A DNA stretch of 64,000 bases from NCBI GenBank assembly GCA_040768665.1, contig JAXGMN010000007.1, forward strand, positions 62,001 through 126,000. Reading direction: 5' to 3'. The notes beneath the pieces are model-generated. The model was not told where the DNA came from and did not search any database. It saw only the letters and a list, made by a program, of their open reading frames with translations. A program made the position numbers and the translations under genes. This document shows positions 46,401 to 54,213 of the stretch, one piece after another. Each line of letters opens with the position of its first letter. The first letter of the stretch is position 1. Source of the stretch: JABWBD01 sp040768665. Lineage in GTDB: Bacteria > Planctomycetota > Planctomycetia > Pirellulales > Thermoguttaceae.

Positions 46401-49400
46401 TTCAACCGCGACAACGTCGCCATGACCGACGCGCTGCGGGTGAACACGACGATCGTAGGCGACCAGAAGAACGCCTCGGTGGCGATGGACGCCGATGGCG
46501 AGTTTGTGGTCGTCTGGGAGAGCGAAGGCCAGGACGAGGATGGGAGCTGGGGCGTGTACGGCCAGCGGTTCAACTCGGTCGGCCAGGCGCTGGGCGGCGA
46601 GTTCCGCCTGCACACCACCACGACGCACGACCAGTTCAGCCCTTCGGTGGCGATCGATCATTTCGGCGACTTCGTGGTGGCGTGGGCGACGACGGTGCCG
46701 GGATTCCCGCAGGTCAGCGGAGTTCGCGCCCAGAGGTTCAGCTATTTGGGCGAACGGCTCGGCCAGGAGATCCAGGTGAGCCAGGCGTCGCCGGCCACCG
46801 GCGGATTCGAGATCAACACGGCAATTGCGGCGCTCGGGGACGCGGGCGGATTCATGGTCGCCTGGGATCTCGCCAGCGCCCAGCAGAACGGAGTCGTTAC
46901 GAACACGCTCGTCAATGCGAGGCGATTCGACGCCGACGGGCTCCCCGTGGGCGTTGAGTTCCGCGGCGACAACAACGCCGGTCTGGGCGGAGCGACCGGC
47001 CAATACGCGGCTCGGAATCCGCAACTGGCTTCCAACAGCCAGGGCGAGGTGGTCCTCGTCTGGGAATCGTACTCGCTCGACGACGGACCGCCCTTGGACT
47101 ATGGCATTTTCTTCCGTCGCTTCACGGCGGACGGCCTGACGGCTGCCTCGGGACAGGTGAATCAGGCGCAGTTCACCGGGCACCAGGTGAACCCGTCGGT
47201 GGCGATGGACGTCAACGGCAATTTCGTGGTGGCGTGGAACGGCGTGGGGGCGCAGCCTGATCCGAGCAGCCAGACGGGGTTTGCCAATTTTGACGCCGAG
47301 GGAGTCTTCCTGCGTCGATTCGACGCCAATTCCCAGCCCACCGGTACGCAGATTCGCGTGAATCCGACCGCCCAGGGGATCCAGCAGTTCCCGACGATAG
47401 CCATGGAGCCGGATGGCGACCACGTCGTCGTGTGGAGCGGCCGCGGCGTGGGCGACCAGCACGGCATCTTCTCGCGGCGGTACGATCAACCGACCGATAC
47501 GGCCGGTCCTCGAGTCAGCGATCTCGAGACTCCATCCGGAAGGCGGATCATGCCGGCGGCGCAGGTGAACGAGTCGCTTCGGCACCTGGTGGTCGCGTTT
47601 GGCGAAGAGATGACGATCACGGGCCCGGGGAGCGTGACGAATCTGGCCAACTATCGGCTGCTCCGCAACGGCGTGGAACTGGTCGGTGGAATCAAAGAGA
47701 TCCAGTTCGGGCTGAATAAAGCGTCGGAGGTGATCACCGGCGCGGCGGTGACGAACAAGTGGGAGGCGGTGCTCGTGCTGGACGGCAACGGCCCGACGGC
47801 CGGCGACGTCGTGCTGCCGGAAGGCCAGTACGAGCTTCGCGTTTTCGGCATTCTGCCGACTTCGGTGCGCGACAAGGCAGGCAATCCGCTGGGAAGCAGC
47901 GTTGCCAATCCGAACGGCGTGGCGTTCAGCCGCACGTTCAACGTGCTGCCCGGAACGGGCAGCGGTGAGCAGTTGGTCAATCGCAACCAGGCCGGCAACC
48001 AGCTCACGCAGGATTTTGCCACCCAGCCCGTCGCCAGCGATGCCGACGGCGATTACGTCACGGTTTGGACGACCCAGGGCCAGGGCGTTTACGCGAAGAT
48101 GTACGACCTGGATTGGACCAACACCGCGTCGGGCCGGCAGTCGGTCGCTTCCGAAATGGTTGTGACCAATCCGGCGACGGGCCTGCCCTGGCCGAACAAC
48201 ATCATCCAGATCACCGGCAACGCAACGGCTGAATACGCCAGCGTGGCTCGCGATGCCGACGGCGACTTCATCGTCACGTGGTCGCAACGCGACGGCGCGA
48301 ACCAGGACGATTGGAACGTCTGGGCTCGGCGCTACAACGCCGCCGGCCGGCCGCTGGGCAACGCCTTCCGGGTCAACTCGGAAACGGCCGACGTGCAGCG
48401 GTTCTCGTCGGTGGCGATGGACGTCGACGGCGATGCGATCATCGCCTGGCAGAGCATGGGGCAGGACGGCGACGGCTACGGCATCTATGGCCAGCGTTAC
48501 AACCCTTCGGGTGTCCCGATCGGCGGGGTCAACGAGGTGCAGATGCTGAGTTTCACGGGCGCGGTGAACGGCACATTCCGTTTGCAGTGGAACGGTCAGA
48601 CCACCGCTGCGGTTCAGTTCCAGGGCAACGCGTTCGATATCGCCGACCAAATCGAGGTCGCACTGCGGGACATTAGCGCAAGCGTGATCGTCGAGGCGAT
48701 CAGCTCGACGACGGTGGTGGTTCGCTTTGTGGCCGCCGACGGCAGCCAGGACCAGCCGCCGATTACCGTCGTGGCCGGCACGAGCAGCGGCCCGGTTCCC
48801 TCGACGCTGGTGGAAGGCTCGTCCGGTGAGTTCCGCATCAACGATACCACGGCCGATAATCAGATGTTCCCGTCGGTGGCGTCGGATTCGCAGGGCAATT
48901 TCGTGGTGACCTGGACGTCGTTCAACCAGGACGGCGACGGCGTGGGGAACAGCAACATCTACGCCAAGTCGCTCTCGCGCAACGACGTGTTCCAGGCTTC
49001 GCGCAACCTGAGCCTCTCGAGCCTGCCGATGGCCGCCAGCCAGCAGCAGGTGGCCACGGGGATCCCCGGCGCCCGCTACCAGACGTTCATCGTCTCGGTG
49101 GACGATCCGAGCTTGCATGAAGTGCTTCCGGGCACGCAGTTCGACGGCGTCGGCGAGATCACAGTCACTCGCCCCGGCGGCGCCGTGCTCGGCACGGGAA
49201 CGCTTCTTTCCACCGGGACCCACGTGCTCACGGCCGCTCACGTCGTGGCCGACCAGTTCGGCAACCTGGCGGCGACTGCGGCGATTGTGACCTTTGATAC
49301 GATCAACGGCCCGGTCGCGATCCCGGTCCAGCAGGTCTACATCCATCCGAACTACAACGGCGATTCGTTCTTCCAAGGCAACGACATTGCCATTCTCGAA

Positions 49401-52400
49401 CTCGCGGCTCAGCCGCCGGTCGACGTCCAGCGCCATGACATCTATCGCGGCAGCGACGAGCTCAACCAGGTGGGCGACAAGTTCGGCTACGGCACGTTCG
49501 GCACCGGTACCGCCGGTGCGATCTTCGCGCCCAACGGAATCAAACGGACCGGGCAGAACCGCTACGACGCGCTCGGCTCGTCGCTCGGTTTAACCGAAAG
49601 TTTACTGGCCTACGATTTCGACAACGGGCTGCCCCAAAACGATGCATTCGGCCGCCTGCGCGGACTGAACGATCTCGGATTGGGGCTGAGGGAGGTCATT
49701 GCAGCACCCGGGGATTCCGGCGGTCCGACGTTCATCGATGGGAGGATTGCCGGGGTGACGGTGGGCGGCGTCGCGGTTCCCGGCACCTTCGACACGATCC
49801 CGGGCGTCCAGTCGAGCTTCGGCGATTTCGGCGTCGACGCGCGTGTGTCGTACTACGCCGACTGGATTGACCAGATCACGTTTTCTTCGGCGGAGTTCCT
49901 GGTCAATGAGGACAGCATCGTCACTGCGGTCGACAACACGACCGGCCAGCAGATGTGGTCCACGGTGGCGATGGACGCCAGCGGCGACTTCGTCATCGCC
50001 TGGACCAGCCGCGGCCAGGACGCCGGGGGTGACAACGGGGTGTTTGCCCGTCGCTATACGTCGATCGGCGTGGGGAGCCCGTCCCCGTTCGGCGACGCCT
50101 TCCAGGTTAACACGTCCGAGATCGGCGACCAGCAGTACTCGCGAGTTGCCATGGACGCCGACGGCGACTTCGTCATCACGTGGGAAAGCCAACAGGACCC
50201 GGACGGGAGCTTCGGCATCTTCGCGCAGCGGTATGCCCGCAACAACCTCGTGGGCGTCACCCAATTCCTCGGTCCCAACGGCGAGATCGGCGGAGAATTC
50301 CGGGCCAATACCACCACGACCGGTCCGCAACGCTTTCCGGGCGTCGGCATGGACGACACGGGCGACTTCGTGATCGCCTGGAGCGGCAACGGCGTCCAGG
50401 CCGGCCAATCGGACGCTCAGGGCGTGTTCTTCCAGAGATTCGAGAAGGGGCAGGACGATTCCGGTGCGATGGTCACCGACGTGCTCCGCATCGTGACGAC
50501 CAACAACGGCCCGGTTGCGGTGCCGCTACCCGAGGGTGGGGTGCTCACCGCCAGTCCCTCGCAGTTGGTCGTTACTTTCGGTGAGAACCTCTCCACGGAC
50601 GGCCTCACCAATGGCCGCAACAGCGTGCTGAATCCGCTCAATTGGCGACTGAGTCGCGACGGCCAGGAGATTGCGGGCGGAATCGCTCAGATCGAGTTCG
50701 GCCTGAGCCAAGCCGACGTTTCGGGGCTGACTTCCACGGCGAGCGCCAAGTACGAAGCGGTGATCACGTTCGACGGCGACCCGACTGCCGACGGCCGCCA
50801 GCCGCTGGCTCCCGGCGACTACGTGCTCACTGCCCGCGACACGATCGAAGACCTTTTCGGCAACGCGTTGGACGGCGACTGGGACGGCAGGCCGCTGGGC
50901 AATTTCCGGCGGACATTTTCCGTGTTCGGCGGCGCCGGCGGCGGTGGCGGCGGCGGAATCCTCATCCCCGGTGGCCCCGGCAGCCCCGCGCCGGACGACA
51001 CCGACATCCCGGCGAACATCAACCGCACTGGCATCCAGGACAGCCCGACGGTGGCGACGAATGCCGAGGGAGATTACGTCGTGGCCTGGACGACGCACGA
51101 ACTGCAGCCGGTGATGGACGAAAATGGCAATCCGATCCTCAGCGAGCCGCCGCGGCTGATGGGCGATATCATGGCGCAGCGGTTCGACCGCTTTGGTCAG
51201 CCACTGGGCAATGAATTCACCGTCCACACGTTCATCGCCAACTCGCAGATCCAGCCCGACGTGGCCATGGACCGCTTCGGCAACTTCGTCGTCACCTGGT
51301 CCGGGGCCGGAGAAGTCGATACCAACGGCGTGTTCGCGAAGGTGTTCGATGCCCGCGGCGCGTCGGTCGGAGCGGAGTTCCGGGTGAACCAGTTCCTGGC
51401 CAACGGGCAGCAGACACCACAGGTTGCCATGGACGCGACCGGCAATTTCGTCATCACCTGGGCCGGCGCCGGAAGCGACGACAGCGCGGGCATCTTCGCC
51501 CGCCGGTACAACTCGCTGGGCCAGGCGCTGGGCAACGAATTCCGCGTGAACAGCACCACAACCGGTGCCCAGATGGAGCCCGACATCGCCATGGGCGACG
51601 CGGGAAACTTCGCGATCGTCTGGACGGGCCCCGACGGCAGCGCCACGGGCGTCTACGGGCAGCGGTTCAACAGCAGCGGACAGGCCGTCGGCGGCGAGTT
51701 CCGCGTCAACGGCAACACGGGCGACAAGCAGATCGATCCGCAGGTTGCCATGGACTCCGAAGGCGACTTCGTCGTGGTCTGGTCCAGCTTCCTACAGGAC
51801 GGCAGCGGCTACGGCGTCTATGCCCGCCGCTACAACTCCGCAGGTACCGCTCAGGGCAGCGGGGAACTGCTCGTCAACCAGACGACGCCCGCCTGGCAGC
51901 ACGAGGCGGACGTTTCGATGGATGCTGCCGGCAGGTTCGTCGTCACCTGGTCCAGTTTCGGCCAGGACAACGTCGAGCGGCTGGGCCAGGATCCCAATGC
52001 GCCCGCAGACTATGGCATCTACGCCCGGATCTTCGAGGCCAACGGAACACCATTCCAGGTCGATCTGGATGGCGACGGCACCAGCGAGGATCTCGGCGAG
52101 TTCCGAGTCAACGCCACGACCAAAGGCAACCAGGTTCACTCCGCCGTTGCCATGGACTCCGATGGCGACCTGATCGTGGTCTGGGTCGGCCCGGACTATC
52201 TCATCGCGAACCCGCCTCCAATCATCGACCCTGATGATCCGGTGGTCAGTCCGACCGACACGGATATCTATCAGCGGGTGATCGCGCTGAATCCCGAGAC
52301 GTACATCGACGGACCGTACGATGCCGACGACCTGGAGCTGTTTGTGGAGACCTTTTCGGATCCTGGAGATCCGGGCGATCCCGGAGATCCCGGAGACCCG

Positions 52401-53990
52401 GGAGATCCTGTGCCGTCGACCCGGTCGCTGGTCGGCACGGCCGGCGACGACGTCGTCCAGATCATGCCGGGCGCGAATGCCGGCGAGTGGACGGTCATCG
52501 TCAACGGCGTGTCCTATCCGGTCGCCGGTGCGAACGTCACAGTGAGCTTCGACGGACTCGGCGGTCACGATACCGTAATCTTCACCGGCTCGGCCGGACG
52601 CGACAACGCCACGATCCGTCCGGATCAGGCAGAGTTTACCGGTCCCGGCTACTCGATGTCGATGACCAATATCGAGGCGACCGAGTACGACGGCAGCGGC
52701 GGGCAAGACGTCGTGGAGATCCAGGGCACGACGGGCCTGAACGAGTACCGCGCCCATCCGGGTTGGTCCGAGATGACCGGCGATGGCGTCTCCATCAAAG
52801 CCACCGCCGAGAAGATCTATGCCCTCGGTCGCGGCGGCGGCGATACGGTCTGGTTCTACGACTCGCCGGCCGACGATACCCTGGAGTACTTCCCCACGTG
52901 GGCCCGCATGAGCGGCGACGGCTACTTCCACCAGGTCCGCGGATTCAAGACGATGAGGGCCGAAGCCGAACTGGGCGGAACCGGATCCGACAAGGTCGTC
53001 GTTCGCGGTTCGGGCCTGAATGACTACCTCCGGGTGAATCCCTACAACGAGGACCTGCAGACCTCAGTTGTCCGCTTCCTCAGCGGCTCCGGCAGCATCT
53101 GGCACATCGCCAACGGTTTCGACCAAATCGTCGCCTATGGCCTTGGCGGAGGGATCATCGATACGCTCATCATGAACGATACTCCCGGCGCCGATACGTT
53201 CGACCTCTCGCGAATGAACGCGACGCTCTCAAAGACCGCTCAAGGAGTCACGGTCACGGCGAAGGGATTCGGCACGGTGGAAGTGAGGCAAGTGGATCGG
53301 ACTGCCGGCGGCAGCGCCGTCAATGACGACGCGGACGTGGTCAGGCTGACCCATTCCGAGCGCTATCCGAACCAGGTGTTCGACGATACGCTGATCGGCA
53401 ATCCCGATCAGATGACAATGAGCGGTCCCGGCTACTCCAACACCGCCATCGGCTTCCCCTTCGTGCGGGCCTATAGCAGCGGCAAGGGCCACGACGTCGC
53501 GTATTTCTCGGACTTCGCCGGCCCCAACGACAACCGCGAGGCTGCCGACACGTTTTACGGTCGCCCGATCGTCTCCGAGCTCTCCGGCCCGGGATATCGG
53601 TTGTGGGCTTACCTGTTCGACGAAGTCCACGCGGAAGCCAGACGGGGCGACGACGTGGCGAATCTCAACGGTTCGCCGGGTGTCGACCAACTCAGCGGCA
53701 CGGCCGCTGAGGTGAGCCTCTCCGGCACCAATGCCCAGGGTCTTGGGTTCGCCAACTACGCCAAGGGTTTTGGCACGGTCAACGCCGCCGGCGGCGACGG
53801 GCAGGACGGTGCCGTTCTCACCGACGCAGTTTTCGACGGGACCTACGGCCAACCGGCAGGTCTCGATCTGAACAGTCTGGCCCAGGCGATCTGGATGAAC
53901 CAGTTCGAAAAGGTTGAATTCCGCACAAGCGGCACGACCGACATTACCGAAGCGGACAACGTCGACGCAGTATTTGCCTACTGGCAGTAG
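37497..53990 (+). CDS. Giant LEPR-XLL surface protein with protease and repeat domains
   Basis: This 5497-residue protein starts with a basic leader and the export motif LEQRQLLS (residues 43-50). Most of it consists of about 50-residue units of the type FRVNT...VAMDADGDFVVTWSS...YARRY, probably propeller or beta-sandwich blades. Six blocks of SbsA_Ig-like/Big_5 type (VVTFDENLWT...NPANW...GVE...TARAP...DAAGNPLG) begin near residues 970, 1581, 2132, 2744, 3336 and 4320, giving a super-repeat of about 550-610 residues. A trypsin-like protease domain is inserted at about 3858-4125. A collagen-like GDP repeat spacer (about 4954-4972) precedes a C-terminal module (about 4975-5497) ending VFAYWQ. 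The module is shared with the proteins at 54214 and 61182. It is probably exported and surface-bound. Its length alone (16.5 kb) makes it unusual. Confidence 0.92.
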   Translation: MSLIRLPNLHALTSKFGSFRRRKRQPNRTERPMKYRSLQIDPLEQRQLLSLAPGDVRDILINETYSSSQQTISGQSLAVDNDGDFVAVWSRVDTVPTASGGTTQDSNIYARYFTNEVQRITLPSDVLNNSIAANGRVTLRYGGDKAIQKVTFSSGYEPSTSRGGQELIHRTFELSFGGVAGSFVYNESLGAEQNAANLEQFLRGLGPGADAMNNAVVRPVSPHEYLVEFDAVEQNVQNGTPQPLIQWVGMVPNALTDRGFLPAVTAESVREPVLLRDIPVVPNNPALTALNIQQAYSLTSFTVPMGPINFPRPAASGSVGGGPYFGPIFGSTAVAQVEVKALSGTEFDVTFAGTSGMKDHPEMQIESVVDEFGNPLVIPSGSVQTLKEPSPEFRVNPPEQDDPDTILPDYLDQTNAAVAMDADGDFVITWESEVSDLAVPGSVSDIFARRFSPVGNEETPEFVPSVRALGDAFRVNTNTTGPQFSPTIGMDDHGNFVIAWSSGGQDFSFFNGINAQRFDRFGTPQGLEFLVSNFNTQEHVDPYVGMSSDGYFVVTWTETWPGFSPANAKAFAPDGSVVLSQFGLGAAANQTTVAFDSNSPNNDFIVVYHDVTAGAADLDATGIRSDGVRARLYRLLDNEGNPSGAVLRDTFRVNSASFDPDSTTWWPLSQSGPQAMIDADGDLVVTYAGYGPDVAQVDVDESMENALVNAANTGATEEELARLYAQLEATQGWIRGAASDIMYTRLDARNGDPLSILDSDSVLNNSRDGHNSRYYLSVDSVTTGGSFVLRLRHPNGLSAPGFEDTAAITWVVQNNVVRPDLTAQNIDNALEALNRSFVAWPETQFDGPVNVRLVSAAEVSNRMGTPWEIPGIDPTDYVFEISFQGAVHDVDMTLNVQTNSLTMTGGNAPAPILRHFMFGDPGEVQSQASSGMEPDGDFVTAWTHFEQYTNGGFSNTNLYYRRFNETRDTAGPLMTELREIDGTDVSPDVPLNIALSQFVLVFDENLWTSTSNNFQTGNDSVLNPENWVLSRNGVEVPGAVVDVQFGVSMSADLGLPGARPSNKWEAVITVDDDAAAAGIQSLSNGFYTITARAPIANDPATPVNEGQSGIRDAVGNPLALRGFRPGGADMSLSFSVDTSGSGGDPPIDPPGGGGDPINGRTNGETPGAVAVDADGDHVVVLTAEDPVSGKDRVYMRLFKADGSGASTLVPVTSAVEFVADEQRFASVAVDKDGDFIVTWTNYRGGDADIYARRFTAAGNPLGSAFRVNTLGVGGSASPTTQKWSHVAMDADGDFVIAWSHQEAGQLGQPSPGYNVYARTYSFNTTDEEALRPRPDSNREFLVNQATDLDQLAGGVAMDAQGRFVVTYTTNVGGNTDVLARLFDVTTPLTAEFRVNATIAGDQRYPSVAMNLGGTRFVVTWSSTSHPDQNGDGQPDDVDYGVYARTYSFNGTAATPTSGELHVNTTTEWNQMFSDVAMDHRGDFTVTWSGRGSQAGQEDESQFGVFFQRYVFNASGVPVPATPDGQVHEVRVNRDTDGNQSLSSIGSDGEGNLVIVWTGEGALPATTAVYKFTGLNSVPVLDDDGPIVTDLQTVGGVRVLDGDVFEQPPVGPTKIVVLFGEQLSTSGDKTGPDSVLNPANWALEHDGVEIVGGIADVEFRLNSATRKYEAVLTLDGNGFASGTAALQNGTYAITVRDAVTDGLNRLDGDFDGLPGTTGGVGYRHTFIVQGSAVQTDNPVSPVTNGRTQAGLPGAVDVDGDGDHVVAWTGVDSLTGLDRVFVRLFQPDGTPFSLNGNPIPVTTGAEFQLDNQRNGSVAVDADGDFVVTWTNYRGTDADVYARRFRSDGTALGPAFRVNHYTTNTQNWASVDMDVDGDFVVTWSSLGQEDNNQLGSGYGIYARRYDSFGQAAGPEFRVNENTANDQKFSSVAMVEDGSFLIAWTSAHGSTGEDIYGRRFNADGSPATGEVRLNDVTAGNQTFADVATNLDGTQFVVTWTSDAGDGSGSAVLARRFADLDNMPASIVVNTTAAGDQMLSSVAMSYDGNYAITWSGRGDRQGQEDTLGVYVQRYDTAGNRVGGETRLNKAVAGSQQFASVGMDSKGNFTAVWTGEGAIPGSTAVYRFASVELGLVQDTIGPIVSDVLDAGQNRLFDSDTVAPGTSQITFVFNEELNADLTADGGLHSVTNPANWTIQRNGALIAGGIQSVALAKNPLTRKWEATLTLDGNGSASGTPGLTAGDYVVTLRDQVWDAAGLWDPGARFWIQDGNALDGNYDAVPGSNVSFRFTVSGSSTSGAEFRINGDANRQFVQQLSQPYGTNLGQEQSTRSVAVDGDGETVVAWTSLAADGTTDVYYAMYRRDGSVLKAETRVHNLAAGNQRSAAVAIDADGDFIIVWEGESGDGDYDVFARRFNALGDPVVSDSNGDGVVDAGDNNLEFRVNTETLFDQITPAVAVDDYGNFVVVWATSTGDFSIFNDIKGQRFDLLGQRAGVEFLVNATSQSGVGGVEMNPAVAMTGPTGNFMVAWDRATAQQNGVITSTDLYARMFDATGTPLPDIVGQPEPEFLVDFFGRNPQMAADRQGQYIIVYEDYFFTPVGNISDVEFARFDPTALLPSAPVASGVVNMNQLALPGNPFAGPQVNPSVAFDAHGGFAVVWNGSGAQPDPLDPTNPALFSDLDDEGVFIRFYASNNTPMSVQTRVNRTVGGIQQFPSIGMEPDGDAIVVWSGRGVGDPHGVFGRRYDVPGDSAGPRATELRLTDGTRITDESPVPSNVQTLVVTFDENLWTTGADSVENPANWVVLRDGVEMTGAIVQVRFGLNRSSQLGLPGAAATNKYEAVITIDGNPTVAGQQPLGEGAYTLTARAPVAATATVPYKSGMRDAAGNPLGSSQFAPTGRDMSFSFSLFNEFRVNATETVGRRQTFSEPLGTGLGLEDSNRSVAVDHDGDYVVVWTAYGQDDPGDPSGAGVYYRLFNRDNVAMTDALRVNTTIVGDQKNASVAMDADGEFVVVWESEGQDEDGSWGVYGQRFNSVGQALGGEFRLHTTTTHDQFSPSVAIDHFGDFVVAWATTVPGFPQVSGVRAQRFSYLGERLGQEIQVSQASPATGGFEINTAIAALGDAGGFMVAWDLASAQQNGVVTNTLVNARRFDADGLPVGVEFRGDNNAGLGGATGQYAARNPQLASNSQGEVVLVWESYSLDDGPPLDYGIFFRRFTADGLTAASGQVNQAQFTGHQVNPSVAMDVNGNFVVAWNGVGAQPDPSSQTGFANFDAEGVFLRRFDANSQPTGTQIRVNPTAQGIQQFPTIAMEPDGDHVVVWSGRGVGDQHGIFSRRYDQPTDTAGPRVSDLETPSGRRIMPAAQVNESLRHLVVAFGEEMTITGPGSVTNLANYRLLRNGVELVGGIKEIQFGLNKASEVITGAAVTNKWEAVLVLDGNGPTAGDVVLPEGQYELRVFGILPTSVRDKAGNPLGSSVANPNGVAFSRTFNVLPGTGSGEQLVNRNQAGNQLTQDFATQPVASDADGDYVTVWTTQGQGVYAKMYDLDWTNTASGRQSVASEMVVTNPATGLPWPNNIIQITGNATAEYASVARDADGDFIVTWSQRDGANQDDWNVWARRYNAAGRPLGNAFRVNSETADVQRFSSVAMDVDGDAIIAWQSMGQDGDGYGIYGQRYNPSGVPIGGVNEVQMLSFTGAVNGTFRLQWNGQTTAAVQFQGNAFDIADQIEVALRDISASVIVEAISSTTVVVRFVAADGSQDQPPITVVAGTSSGPVPSTLVEGSSGEFRINDTTADNQMFPSVASDSQGNFVVTWTSFNQDGDGVGNSNIYAKSLSRNDVFQASRNLSLSSLPMAASQQQVATGIPGARYQTFIVSVDDPSLHEVLPGTQFDGVGEITVTRPGGAVLGTGTLLSTGTHVLTAAHVVADQFGNLAATAAIVTFDTINGPVAIPVQQVYIHPNYNGDSFFQGNDIAILELAAQPPVDVQRHDIYRGSDELNQVGDKFGYGTFGTGTAGAIFAPNGIKRTGQNRYDALGSSLGLTESLLAYDFDNGLPQNDAFGRLRGLNDLGLGLREVIAAPGDSGGPTFIDGRIAGVTVGGVAVPGTFDTIPGVQSSFGDFGVDARVSYYADWIDQITFSSAEFLVNEDSIVTAVDNTTGQQMWSTVAMDASGDFVIAWTSRGQDAGGDNGVFARRYTSIGVGSPSPFGDAFQVNTSEIGDQQYSRVAMDADGDFVITWESQQDPDGSFGIFAQRYARNNLVGVTQFLGPNGEIGGEFRANTTTTGPQRFPGVGMDDTGDFVIAWSGNGVQAGQSDAQGVFFQRFEKGQDDSGAMVTDVLRIVTTNNGPVAVPLPEGGVLTASPSQLVVTFGENLSTDGLTNGRNSVLNPLNWRLSRDGQEIAGGIAQIEFGLSQADVSGLTSTASAKYEAVITFDGDPTADGRQPLAPGDYVLTARDTIEDLFGNALDGDWDGRPLGNFRRTFSVFGGAGGGGGGGILIPGGPGSPAPDDTDIPANINRTGIQDSPTVATNAEGDYVVAWTTHELQPVMDENGNPILSEPPRLMGDIMAQRFDRFGQPLGNEFTVHTFIANSQIQPDVAMDRFGNFVVTWSGAGEVDTNGVFAKVFDARGASVGAEFRVNQFLANGQQTPQVAMDATGNFVITWAGAGSDDSAGIFARRYNSLGQALGNEFRVNSTTTGAQMEPDIAMGDAGNFAIVWTGPDGSATGVYGQRFNSSGQAVGGEFRVNGNTGDKQIDPQVAMDSEGDFVVVWSSFLQDGSGYGVYARRYNSAGTAQGSGELLVNQTTPAWQHEADVSMDAAGRFVVTWSSFGQDNVERLGQDPNAPADYGIYARIFEANGTPFQVDLDGDGTSEDLGEFRVNATTKGNQVHSAVAMDSDGDLIVVWVGPDYLIANPPPIIDPDDPVVSPTDTDIYQRVIALNPETYIDGPYDADDLELFVETFSDPGDPGDPGDPGDPGDPVPSTRSLVGTAGDDVVQIMPGANAGEWTVIVNGVSYPVAGANVTVSFDGLGGHDTVIFTGSAGRDNATIRPDQAEFTGPGYSMSMTNIEATEYDGSGGQDVVEIQGTTGLNEYRAHPGWSEMTGDGVSIKATAEKIYALGRGGGDTVWFYDSPADDTLEYFPTWARMSGDGYFHQVRGFKTMRAEAELGGTGSDKVVVRGSGLNDYLRVNPYNEDLQTSVVRFLSGSGSIWHIANGFDQIVAYGLGGGIIDTLIMNDTPGADTFDLSRMNATLSKTAQGVTVTAKGFGTVEVRQVDRTAGGSAVNDDADVVRLTHSERYPNQVFDDTLIGNPDQMTMSGPGYSNTAIGFPFVRAYSSGKGHDVAYFSDFAGPNDNREAADTFYGRPIVSELSGPGYRLWAYLFDEVHAEARRGDDVANLNGSPGVDQLSGTAAEVSLSGTNAQGLGFANYAKGFGTVNAAGGDGQDGAVLTDAVFDGTYGQPAGLDLNSLAQAIWMNQFEKVEFRTSGTTDITEADNVDAVFAYWQ
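49069..49875 (+). other. Trypsin-like (S1) serine protease domain inside the giant protein
   Basis: The catalytic triad is intact: H3915 in LTAAHVVADQ, D3963 in GNDIAILELAA and S4074 in GDSGGPTFIDG. The domain covers about residues 3858-4125 and interrupts the regular super-repeat pattern. S1 proteases of this kind are normally secreted. Here the domain is tethered within a surface protein and may cleave neighbours, or the host protein itself (inference). Confidence 0.88.
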
Positions 53991-54024
53991 CCCGTCGCGC
54001 TGGATCCGGCCAATTCAGCAGTTC

Positions 54025-54057
54025 AGCAGCCCGGATGCTCCGAGCAGCCGGGCTGCT
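54025..54057 (+). terminator. Hairpin terminator candidate after the giant gene
   Basis: AGCAGCCCGG and CCGGGCTGCT form a perfect 10-bp stem with a 13-nt loop, 35 bases after the stop codon, followed by TCGTTGCG. It is probably a terminator, although the T tract is poor. Confidence 0.45.
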
Positions 54058-54213
54058 TCGTTGCGCGTCCGGGGAACTCGCTGCGGAGTCGGCGCGTCCT
54101 ACATTGGGTGATTGACACATTGGTCCCCCGAATTACTCTGGAACTTGGGGGGGACCCGTCTCGCGCGGGGACCGAGGGGGGCTCTAAGTCGCTTCAGAAC
54201 GAGGTGGTTGAGT

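Noticed and set aside
43680..49436. A 1918-codon open frame on the minus strand opposite the giant gene
   Set aside because: It is rich in Arg, His, Val and Asp, has no ribosome-binding site or recognisable domain, and mirrors the codon bias of the plus-strand repeats. It is an antisense shadow of a GC-rich gene.
52357..52412. Short tandem GATCCCGGA-type repeat, considered as a CRISPR-like or regulatory repeat
   Set aside because: It lies in frame inside the giant gene and encodes a Gly-Asp-Pro spacer. There are no unique spacers between units.
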